DNA of 20,798 bases from Planctomycetaceae bacterium. GTDB taxonomy: Bacteria; Planctomycetota; Planctomycetia; Pirellulales; Pirellulaceae. Positions 1 through 6,112 of this stretch are shown here, in pieces. A program made the translations under genes and the position numbers. Positions within the stretch are counted from its first letter, which is position 1. Each line of letters starts with the position of its first letter. Where the stretch lies: the NCBI GenBank assembly GCA_018658605.1, contig JABHUV010000361.1, forward strand, positions 1 to 20,798, in the 5' to 3' direction. The notes below the pieces were generated by a model, which was not told the origin of the DNA, made no database searches, and saw only the letters and a list, made by a program, of their open reading frames with translations.

Positions 1-834
1 GTAGTCCAGTTTTTCGCCAAGAGTAACCTGCATAACAACACTGTGAGTGTAGCCATTTTCAGTATCACTGATGTCACCGAAAGTCGTTACATAGTTAACC
101 GAAAGATTGTCACCAATTGATTTTCCAAGACCAAGAATACCGTTGCTTCCATGACTTTGGAAACCAGTATCCCAACCTGAAGAATAACCGAAAGACAGAT
201 CTACACCAGCTTCAGTAGTCTTGCTAGCGAGCATACCGGTATGAGTAAATGGCTCACTGTTGTTCATCGTCTTAGCGTGACTATAGAAGAAGTTTCCTGG
301 AGCTTGAACTACTTCGTAACCAACGTTTGTGTAAAACTTACCAACCATGACGGTCCAATCACCAACGTGACCTTCAACATACAATTGAGGCATAGCCCAA
401 CCAAAACCGTTACCGGAATCAGAACTATCAGTGTCCCATCCAGTTGTTTGGCCAAAGGCACTGGTGTTGGGAGCGTCTGCACCGTACATCAAGTCAAAGT
501 GGTATCCAAGTCCAAGGCCTTCAGCATCGGCATCAGAAGCTTTGTCAAATGCGAACCAAACCTGGTGAACCGTACCTTTCTTCGGATTAGTATTAAACAA
601 TCCTGTGCTACGATCATGGTAACCAAATTGAGCCCAACCATTAATTTCTAGTCCTTCACCATCACGATTGAAGAGACTCCAAGCTTCACCATCAGATGGC
701 GATGCTGCAGTATCATCGTTAAGCGTATATGTGATTGGGCTGAAAACAGGCTGTTGCAATTCTTCAGCGGTTATTGATCCGCCAAAAATTGAGACTGCAA
801 AAGCTGCGAGCAATAATATTTGTTTGCGTTTCAT
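1..834 (-). CDS. OmpL-like beta-barrel porin (BBP2-type), 5' part, 3' end outside window
   Basis: Reading the minus strand from ATG at 834 gives 278 codons without a stop, running off the left edge. The start is well supported by a GGAGG ribosome binding site at 845-849. Residues 1-23 form a signal peptide (MKRKQ, a hydrophobic core, then a cut likely after SITA). After a short linker the sequence is rich in Gly, aromatic and alternating polar/hydrophobic residues (INGWAQFGYHDRS, GWAMPQLYVEGHVGDWTVMV), as in transmembrane beta strands. WAQFGYHDRSTG, GKFYTNVGYEVVQAP and the FFYSHA segment resemble the putative beta-barrel porin-2 family common in Planctomycetes. It would be an outer-membrane pore or structural barrel; substrate unknown. 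Transcription is probably monocistronic with a long leader. Family assignment is by remembered resemblance, so moderately sure. Confidence 0.72.
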   Translation of the reverse strand, partial: MKRKQILLLAAFAVSIFGGSITAEELQQPVFSPITYTLNDDTAASPSDGEAWSLFNRDGEGLEINGWAQFGYHDRSTGLFNTNPKKGTVHQVWFAFDKASDADAEGLGLGYHFDLMYGADAPNTSAFGQTTGWDTDSSDSGNGFGWAMPQLYVEGHVGDWTVMVGKFYTNVGYEVVQAPGNFFYSHAKTMNNSEPFTHTGMLASKTTEAGVDLSFGYSSGWDTGFQSHGSNGILGLGKSIGDNLSVNYVTTFGDISDTENGYTHSVVMQVTLGEKLDY

Positions 835-1168
835 TTCCTACACTCCTCCGTAAAATTTTTTAGGTAAGGAAAAGTTCCCAGTGAATAAGGTGACCCTTAA
901 TCTTGCCCTCTATATTTGGAAAGGACACTAGCTCGCTTTTCCTACAACAAATTGTCTAAACACATTTTTGTTGCTTGCGCTAAACACTTTGCGCATATAA
1001 TCCGTCACAAAGTCCAATTCGGAACGAATTACTGCATTTATTCATTGCAAACATAGAAGTTCGAACCATATTTTCACAAGGAATTGACTTTTTCGTTAAT
1101 CTATCCTGATTGCAACACTCGAACCGATATAGCGCTTTAAAATTTGTCGAATATACCAATTATTCCGT

Positions 1169-1225
1169 TTACCAATTCTCGCTGGATCTGCTGGTTCTTG
1201 GTTGTTTATAAGTAATTAAATTCAT
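1169..1225 (-). CDS. Possible 18-residue ORF with strong ribosome binding site
   Basis: On the minus strand an ATG at 1225 follows a GGAGG at 1235-1239 with nine bases between. It opens an 18-codon frame (MNLITYKQPRTSRSSENW) ending in TAA. It lies about 335 bases upstream of the porin start on the same strand. It could be a leader peptide or chance. No family is recognised; the only support is the binding site and spacing. Confidence 0.2.
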   Translation of the reverse strand: MNLITYKQPRTSRSSENW

Positions 1226-1293
1226 GCAAACTTTCCTCCAAGCCACAGAAGTCACCCTTTTGGGATGATGGTTAAAAATAGATCCCCTCCCTT

Positions 1294-1332
1294 TTACAAC
1301 CACCTAATAACCGATAAATTGATAATCAGCAT
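1294..1332 (-). CDS. Possible 12-residue hydrophobic ORF with strong ribosome binding site
   Basis: An AAAAGGAGAGG element on the minus strand stands just upstream of ATG at 1332, which opens a 12-codon frame (MLIINLSVIRWL) ending in TAA. The peptide is mostly hydrophobic. With the 1169-1225 ORF it makes a pair of tiny frames upstream of the porin gene. Chance is a real alternative. Confidence 0.17.
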   Translation of the reverse strand: MLIINLSVIRWL

Positions 1333-1390
1333 CCACGGCCTCTCCTTTTATTCGAGCATCTGCGCTAACAATACGGCAACGCGTGTTATG

Positions 1391-1419
1391 TTGAACAATC
1401 AAAAAACGTAGCCTAAAAA
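1391..1419 (+). promoter_or_regulatory. Candidate sigma-70-type promoter for ftsY
   Basis: TTGAAC (1391-1396) and TAAAAA (1414-1419) are separated by 17 bases, each matching four of six consensus positions. Transcription would begin near 1426, about 45 bases before the ftsY ATG. It is the best-spaced pair upstream of that gene, but weak in sequence. Confidence 0.33.
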
Positions 1420-1469
1420 TTCATCTATCACACCATCTCTTAGACCCTGAACCGAGGACACCCAATCCA

Positions 1470-2585
1470 ATGGGAATCTTTAAACGATTCAAAAAGTCCA
1501 ACACGACAACCTCACCAAGTGAAAACGGAGACAATGCGGAGCAGGCACAGTATTCGAACACGACACCTGAAGATGACAGCGAAAATAGCGGTGATAAATC
1601 TACTTCCGCTGAACTCAGTGAATTCGTTCCTGACGCAACCTCCACGGAGAAACAAGATTCCGATCAAAGCAACCTGTGGCAACGCTTACAAAGTGGCCTT
1701 AAAAAAACTCGCGATGTGCTCAAAACAGACATCCGTGACTTATTCAAAACCGAAGGCCAACTTGTCGATGATGAATTCCTGAAAAGGCTCTTCGCCATCC
1801 TCGTCAAAACAGACATGGGAGGTGGTCCAGCGGAACAAATCAAATCTCGCATTGAATCGCAATTCCAAGGACGTGTCATCAAATTTGAAGATGTCCTAAA
1901 AATCATCCGTGGCGAATTAACCGAGCTATTGACTCAACCCACTCAACCTGTCCGATTTGCTCAATCAGGTCCCTCTATCATTTTAGTCGTAGGCGTCAAT
2001 GGCTCCGGCAAAACTACATCGATCGCAAAATTAGCTCACCACTTTCAAACGGAAGGGAAAAGCGTTTTACTTGGTGCCGCGGATACATTTCGAGCAGCAG
2101 CTGTACAGCAGCTAACGATCTGGGCTGAACGACTCGGTGTCGATATCGTCAAAGGCGACCAAGGGGGTGATCCAGCAGCAGTAGCACATCGCTCGGTTAC
2201 ACAAGCAATCGAAAACAATGTTGATATTTGCATTATCGACACAGCTGGTCGCTTGCAAACTCAAACGAACTTAATGAAACAATTAGAAAAAATATTCCGT
2301 GTCATACAAAATCAGATCCCGGCAGCACCTCACGAAGTGTTTCTAGTCCTCGACGCAACGGCTGGGCAAAATGGCATAAGCCAAGCTCGCGGATTTTCCG
2401 AAGCGGCTAACTGCACAGGTATCATCCTCTCCAAACTTGACGGTACTGCCAAAGGGGGTGTCATCATTCCCATCCGCCAAGAATTTTCCATCCCCGTGCT
2501 ATTCGTCGGCCAGGGCGAACAACCCGAAGATTTGGCCATCTTTAAAGTCGATGAATTTGTCGCAGGCCTGTTTGATGAAGTTTGA
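1470..2585 (+). CDS. ftsY: Signal recognition particle receptor FtsY
   Basis: FtsY is the membrane-associated GTPase that docks SRP-ribosome complexes at the Sec translocon. The 371-residue product has the usual three parts. Residues 1-70 are a charged A-domain opening with the basic MGIFKRFKK segment, which could bind lipid. The N-domain helical bundle lies around 75-160. The GTPase G-domain follows, with GVNGSGKTT (175-183), DTFRAAA (205-211), DTAGR (257-261), SKLDGTAKGG (321-330) and GQGEQPEDL (347-355). All key GTPase residues are present and the C-terminus is complete. ATG at 1470 is preceded by GAGG at 1454-1457. The gene is transcribed alone and converges on nusB with a 34-base gap. 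Identification is secure. Confidence 0.97.
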   Translation: MGIFKRFKKSNTTTSPSENGDNAEQAQYSNTTPEDDSENSGDKSTSAELSEFVPDATSTEKQDSDQSNLWQRLQSGLKKTRDVLKTDIRDLFKTEGQLVDDEFLKRLFAILVKTDMGGGPAEQIKSRIESQFQGRVIKFEDVLKIIRGELTELLTQPTQPVRFAQSGPSIILVVGVNGSGKTTSIAKLAHHFQTEGKSVLLGAADTFRAAAVQQLTIWAERLGVDIVKGDQGGDPAAVAHRSVTQAIENNVDICIIDTAGRLQTQTNLMKQLEKIFRVIQNQIPAAPHEVFLVLDATAGQNGISQARGFSEAANCTGIILSKLDGTAKGGVIIPIRQEFSIPVLFVGQGEQPEDLAIFKVDEFVAGLFDEV

Positions 2586-2619
2586 TAAAACTTAGAGAAT
2601 CAAGGGTTTCAAAGAATAT

Positions 2620-3066
2620 TTAGGATCGCCCTTGTAGTACCTTATCAAGTACACCATTAACAAATGACGGCGAATCTTCTGTACCAAATCGTTTGGCCAA
2701 CTCTATCGCTTCATCAATCACAACTTGACCCGGCGTTGAGGTTTGCGTCAGTTCGAATGTCGCCAAACGAATTACATTTCGATCCGTCGGTGCCATGCGA
2801 GCAATTGTCCAGTTTTCTGCACAACCCAAGATTACCTCATCTAACTCGTCGCGGTGACTCCTGACGCCGAGTACCAATTCTATCGCAAATTCTGACAAAC
2901 CAGCGGGCTCGGTAGTCAAATGCCTTTGAATGTACTCTGCAGGAGATTCTGTCATCCGTTCTGGATTTAAGTCGCATTCATATAACAACTGAATTGCAAT
3001 TTCTCGCGCTAAGCGCCGCCCGCTCCAGGGTTGCGTATTATCATCTTCTATCACTTCGTCGCTCAC
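2620..3066 (-). CDS. nusB: Transcription antitermination factor NusB
   Basis: NusB binds boxA RNA together with NusE (S10) and promotes antitermination on rRNA operons. The 148-residue product has a basic N-terminus (SGRRLAREIAIQLLYECD) followed by the all-helical NusB fold. The C-terminal block VIDEAIELAKRFG, then SFVNGVLDKV, is the most diagnostic part. The start is GTG at 3066, supported by an AAGG element about nine bases upstream; the nearest ATG is out of frame and stops at once. It is the last gene of the minus-strand polA-coaE-rho-ribH-nusB string, 65 bases after ribH, a neighbour often seen with nusB. Length is normal. Confidence 0.95.
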   Translation of the reverse strand: MSDEVIEDDNTQPWSGRRLAREIAIQLLYECDLNPERMTESPAEYIQRHLTTEPAGLSEFAIELVLGVRSHRDELDEVILGCAENWTIARMAPTDRNVIRLATFELTQTSTPGQVVIDEAIELAKRFGTEDSPSFVNGVLDKVLQGRS

Positions 3067-3131
3067 ATGAATACCTTTAATTAGATGGTCACCTATTACG
3101 TTCTTCGAACTTTTTTTTTGGAGGGGGAAAT

Positions 3132-3614
3132 TCAGTCAGACAATTCAGAAGAAATCATTTGCATGACATTTACCATTTCAATAGCAGCTTCAGCTGCTTC
3201 CATCCCTTTGTTACCTACGTTGCCGCCAGCTCGGTGAATTGCCTGTTCCATCGTTTCACACGTCAATAAGCCAAACGATATTGGCAATTCGTACTGCAAG
3301 GATAACTTTCCGAGGCTACTGGCAACTTGGCTATTTATATATTGGTCGTGAGTTGTTTCACCTCGGATAACCGCTCCTAAGCAAATCATTGCGTCAACTT
3401 TCTGACAACGAGCAAATCTCGCCGCAACAACGGATAATTCCCACGCTCCCGGTACCCAGACAACTCGGATATTATCATCAGCAACTCCGGCCGCTTGCAA
3501 TGAGTTTAATGCACCGTCGAGTAATCGTTGTGTAATGGAATTGTGGTATCGAGAAACAACAATGGCATATCGACCAACTGTACTCCCCAGTTTTCCATCA
3601 AATGTTATCGGCAT
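3132..3614 (-). CDS. ribH: 6,7-dimethyl-8-ribityllumazine synthase
   Basis: RibH condenses the ribityl-aminopyrimidinedione with dihydroxybutanone phosphate to form lumazine, the penultimate step of riboflavin synthesis, and usually assembles into pentamers or capsids. The 160-residue product carries VPGAWELSV (substrate loop), LGAVIRGETTHDQYI with the catalytic histidine, and AGGNVGNKGMEAA near the C-terminus. The usual N-terminal SRFN motif appears as SRYHNS, so the asparagine is replaced by histidine if the alignment from memory is right. ATG at 3614 follows an AGAGAG element. No other riboflavin gene is in the window. It sits between rho and nusB on the same strand. Confidence 0.95.
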   Translation of the reverse strand: MPITFDGKLGSTVGRYAIVVSRYHNSITQRLLDGALNSLQAAGVADDNIRVVWVPGAWELSVVAARFARCQKVDAMICLGAVIRGETTHDQYINSQVASSLGKLSLQYELPISFGLLTCETMEQAIHRAGGNVGNKGMEAAEAAIEMVNVMQMISSELSD

Positions 3615-3669
3615 AACTGTCTCTCTTTTTTATGATTTCGATGATTAGTACTATTCGTAATGAGACGCA

Positions 3670-4161
3670 CTAAGCCTCTGGATTCACGCTCATTAGGAAT
3701 TCAGCATTGGACTTTGTTTCGCTTACCTTCTTAACGAGCATTTCAATCGCATCAACTTCATTCTGATCCGCTAAAACACGTCGTGTCATGGCAATGCGTC
3801 TATATTCCTCTGGATCCAATAGATTTTCTTCACGTCGAGTCCCGCTGGCATTAATATCAATCGCTGGGAAAATCCGCCGTTCCACAATGCGACGATCTAA
3901 TACGATCTCTAAATTACCTGTCCCTTTGAATTCCTCATAGATGACTTCATCCATTTTACTACCAGTATCAATTAAGGCCGTTGCGAGAATCGTTAAGGAA
4001 CCTCCCTCTTCGACTTTGCGAGCTGAACCAAAAAACTTCTTTGGTTTCTGCAGTGCGTTTGCATCGAGTCCGCCAGATAATATTTTGCCACTTGGTTCAC
4101 ACTCGGTATTCCATACTCGGGCCAAGCGAGTAATCGAGTCCATGAAAATTACGACGTCCAT
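3670..4161 (-). CDS. rho: Transcription terminator Rho, C-terminal part (separated by two in-frame stops)
   Basis: This 163-codon frame continues the same reading frame as the upstream rho segment. Between them lie nine codons, KAKRMV, TAA, then CG, and the upstream frame itself ends in TAA. It begins at ATG in [15 protein letters not shown], containing the Walker B aspartate, followed by [17 protein letters not shown] (Q-loop region), [27 protein letters not shown] (R-loop) and a complete C-terminus. By itself it lacks the RNA-binding domain and Walker A, so it cannot be a motor alone. No strong ribosome binding site precedes the ATG; reinitiation after the nearby stops is possible. The sequence shows no decay. 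It could be a separately made subunit, the tail of a readthrough product, or a pseudogene remnant. Confidence 0.8.
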   Translation of the reverse strand: MDVVIFMDSITRLARVWNTECEPSGKILSGGLDANALQKPKKFFGSARKVEEGGSLTILATALIDTGSKMDEVIYEEFKGTGNLEIVLDRRIVERRIFPAIDINASGTRREENLLDPEEYRRIAMTRRVLADQNEVDAIEMLVKKVSETKSNAEFLMSVNPEA

Positions 4162-4188
4162 ACCGCATTAAACCATCCGTTTTGCTTT

Positions 4189-5163
4189 TTAAATCACCAT
4201 TTCAGAAACATGAACATGCCGAGCAGGTGATTCATCAAAAGTCGAACTTATCACTTCGCAATTGGGACCACGAACTTCACGTTCCATGTCTGTCACTTCT
4301 TCCGGTCGCTCGTCGATCAACAACATGATCACATACGTTTTGGGGTAGTTCTTCAGTACTGCGCGTGCCATCTGTTGCAACAGAATCGTCTTACCCGCTC
4401 GCGGCGGACTGACAATCAACCCGCGTTGCCCAAAGCCAATTGGAGTAACCATGTCGACGATTCGAGTACAAACTTCGGTAAAATCATGCTCCATCACAAT
4501 CCGTTGCTGCGGATGCAATGGCGTTAAATCATCAAAATGGACTCGAGCAATATTTTCACTCGGATCAACTCGATTAACCGTTTCAACTCGCAGCAATGCA
4601 AAATACCGTTCATTTTCCTTCGGTGGACGGATTTGCCCCGCTACCAAAACACCCGTTCTTAAATTGAAACGGCGGATTTGGCTGGGTGAAACGTAAATAT
4701 CGTCCGGACAAGACAAATAGTGATAATCTGGGCTACGTAAAAATCCAAAACCATCGGGAAGAATCTCGAGAGTCCCTTCCCCATACATGATCCCGCTGGT
4801 TTTGACTAAATTCTTTAAGATGCGAAAGATTAGATCCTGTCGTTTAACGCCAGCAACATCACCGAGATCAGCCACTTCTGCGGTCTCTAACAACTCTGGC
4901 ATGCTCATTTTTTGCAGTTCAATTAACCGCGTCTGCTTGCTAGGATCGGTGACCAATTGATCGCCAACTTTTTCGCCTTTGTCTAGCTCGCGGCTGATTT
5001 GCTCAGCGAGCGACAGTGTATCCGGACTCGACCGATTGTTAATAAATTCCCCATCAGTATCTTGAAACTGCTCCGTACTACGCGCATCGACGCCTTTCGC
5101 AACACTTACCTCATGTTCATCCACGTAAGAATCATCAATATTGGAATTTTGTTTTTCTGACAT
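4189..5163 (-). CDS. rho: Transcription terminator Rho, N-terminal part ending at in-frame TAA
   Basis: Rho is the hexameric RNA-dependent ATPase that ends transcription. These 324 residues hold an acidic, probably disordered N-terminal extension (1-80), the Rho N-terminal helical segment (about 85-125), the cold-shock-like RNA-binding domain ([15 protein letters not shown], 129-143) and Walker A in VSPPRAGKT (251-259). [13 protein letters not shown] (281-293) carries the catalytic glutamate. The frame stops at TAA (4189-4191) right after VSEMVI, where other Rho proteins continue EKAKRLVE. The downstream frame resumes exactly in register. ATG at 5163 lies four bases after the coaE stop in a TAATAAAATG junction with no clear binding site, suggesting translational coupling. 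See the linked C-terminal part. Confidence 0.88.
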   Translation of the reverse strand: MSEKQNSNIDDSYVDEHEVSVAKGVDARSTEQFQDTDGEFINNRSSPDTLSLAEQISRELDKGEKVGDQLVTDPSKQTRLIELQKMSMPELLETAEVADLGDVAGVKRQDLIFRILKNLVKTSGIMYGEGTLEILPDGFGFLRSPDYHYLSCPDDIYVSPSQIRRFNLRTGVLVAGQIRPPKENERYFALLRVETVNRVDPSENIARVHFDDLTPLHPQQRIVMEHDFTEVCTRIVDMVTPIGFGQRGLIVSPPRAGKTILLQQMARAVLKNYPKTYVIMLLIDERPEEVTDMEREVRGPNCEVISSTFDESPARHVHVSEMVI

Positions 5164-5167
5164 TTTA

Positions 5168-5797
5168 TTAATTCGCCGATGGGATTAGCTCTGCCCATAT
5201 TGTCTGTAATTGTTTTAGTGTGTTTTCTCTTGTCCCCGAATTGTTGAGGATGAGATCAGATCGACGTCGCTTTTCTTGTAACTCGAGTTGAGATGCTTGA
5301 CGTTGAATTATTTCTTCGTCAGCCCACCCACGCTCTCGACAACGTTGCCATCGAACAGACTCACTACAATCCACAAAAATTACTTTGTCACAACACTGAT
5401 CCCACTCTGCTTCAAACAACAACGCTGCATCAACAACAATCGAGGCCGAATTCCCAGCGATATGGGACGTCTCGATAAACTTCTCTAATGCGAGTTGAAT
5501 TCTTGGATGTGAAATCGATTGCAAAAACCGGAGTTCCGTCTTCGCTTTGTCATCACATCCAAAAACAACACTAGCGACTGCCTGCCGATCCACCTCACCG
5601 TTGGATCCAAAAATTTGGTTTCCCCATCGTTGACGCAACAATTCCTTGATATTGTCTTCACGTAATACGTCATGCCCCGCCCGATCTGCATCGAATACTT
5701 GTGCACCCAAATCTTTCAACAAACCTGCAACAAAACTCTTGCCAGACCCAATACCGCCACTAAGGCCTACAACAATGGTTCGTTTTTGTGTGGACAT
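5168..5797 (-). CDS. coaE: Dephospho-CoA kinase
   Basis: CoaE phosphorylates the 3' hydroxyl of dephospho-CoA, the last step in coenzyme A synthesis. The 209-residue product has the P-loop [11 protein letters not shown] at about residues 11-21, then [12 protein letters not shown] with the substrate-binding aspartate, [24 protein letters not shown] and the lid region QRCRERG. All are standard for the family and the length is normal. ATG at 5797 was chosen because it gives the typical spacing to the P-loop. TTG at 5815 and GTG at 5812 are in frame but lie inside an inverted repeat (5812-5826). The gene is 315 bases downstream of polA and four bases upstream of rho. Confidence 0.95.
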   Translation of the reverse strand: MSTQKRTIVVGLSGGIGSGKSFVAGLLKDLGAQVFDADRAGHDVLREDNIKELLRQRWGNQIFGSNGEVDRQAVASVVFGCDDKAKTELRFLQSISHPRIQLALEKFIETSHIAGNSASIVVDAALLFEAEWDQCCDKVIFVDCSESVRWQRCRERGWADEEIIQRQASQLELQEKRRRSDLILNNSGTRENTLKQLQTIWAELIPSAN

Positions 5798-5811
5798 AGG
5801 ACTGTCTAGCA

Positions 5812-5826
5812 CCAACTCTTAGTTGG
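5812..5826 (-). repeat. Inverted repeat CCAACT-3-AGTTGG upstream of coaE
   Basis: Six perfect base pairs (5812-5817 with 5821-5826) around a three-base loop lie 15 bases upstream of the chosen coaE start and cover two alternative start codons. In RNA it would form a small hairpin; in DNA it could be an operator. Its role is unknown. Confidence 0.4.
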
Positions 5827-5873
5827 ACACGGTTAACAGGGGATATCAATGTCAGCGCATTGCAACGTCGCTG

Positions 5874-6035
5874 TTACAAAACTGCATTGAAAAGGAAATG
5901 CGAAATATTTTTATCGGAGGGGGAATACTCGCCGGAAACACAATCACAGCGGAATGTGTGGTGCGACCATTGAGAGAAAAGGAATATGGAGGATAGTACC
6001 AAAATAATAACCAATTCGAATACTACGGTCACCAT
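5874..6035 (-). CDS. Possible small membrane protein, 53 residues
   Basis: The minus strand carries an open frame from ATG at 6035 to TAA at 5874, between polA and coaE and in the same direction. Residues 3-21 (TVVFELVIILVLSSIFLFS) would make one transmembrane helix; a short polar tail with two cysteines (FRCDCVSGE) follows. No strong ribosome binding site precedes the ATG, which itself overlaps a TATAAT sequence. No family is recognised. AT-rich spacer can produce hydrophobic frames by chance, so this is a candidate only. Confidence 0.22.
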   Translation of the reverse strand: MVTVVFELVIILVLSSIFLFSQWSHHTFRCDCVSGEYSPSDKNISHFLFNAVL

Positions 6036-6112
6036 TATAGACGCACCACTGATATTAAACCAGACACTATTTATTACAAATATTTATCATTCTTTTGCCC
6101 AGTTCGTGGTTT

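Larger units (their letters stand above)
835..1469. other. Long intergenic region between porin and ftsY
   Basis: This 635-base AT-rich gap separates two divergent genes. It holds a plausible ftsY promoter (1391-1419), a direct repeat CTAAACAC at 956-963 and 980-987, and an 8-base palindrome GTTCGAAC at 1059-1066. On the minus strand it holds two very short ORFs (1294-1332 and 1169-1225), each preceded by a strong purine-rich ribosome binding site. These would lie in a porin leader transcript if one starts that far upstream. No tRNA or longer gene was seen. Confidence 0.5.
5798..6112. other. Intergenic region between polA and coaE
   Basis: This 315-base AT-rich gap on the transcribed minus strand holds a possible 53-codon ORF (5874-6035), a perfect TATAAT on the minus strand at 6035-6040 and a short inverted repeat at 5812-5826 just before coaE. 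A GGAGGGGG run at 5916-5923 is on the plus strand, where no gene uses it. No clear terminator for polA was seen. The region may carry an internal promoter for coaE-rho-ribH-nusB. Confidence 0.45.

Noticed and set aside
241..651. Rightward open frame of 136 codons in the porin region
   Set aside because: It lies opposite a minus-strand gene with a signal peptide, good start site and porin-like composition, and has no binding site of its own.
1050..1075. tRNA T-arm-like GTTCGAAC
   Set aside because: No acceptor stem, D-arm or anticodon arm can be built around it.
2601..2634. CAAGGG/CCCTTG stem between ftsY and nusB as a terminator
   Set aside because: The loop is 22 bases, the stem six, and no T-run follows.
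3100..3119. GTTC-TTC-GAAC followed by nine T residues, a terminator shape on the plus strand
   Set aside because: The stem has only four pairs and the strand carries no gene for 500 bases upstream; it would only matter for antisense readthrough from ftsY.
4162..4191. Frameshift or inserted element dividing rho
   Set aside because: The two halves are in the same frame and the number of codons between them equals that in ordinary Rho; nothing is inserted or deleted.
3670..5163. TAA read as glutamate genome-wide, explaining both stops in rho
   Set aside because: polA, nusB, coaE, ispF and a permease gene all end in TAA at their expected C-termini, so TAA works as stop here.
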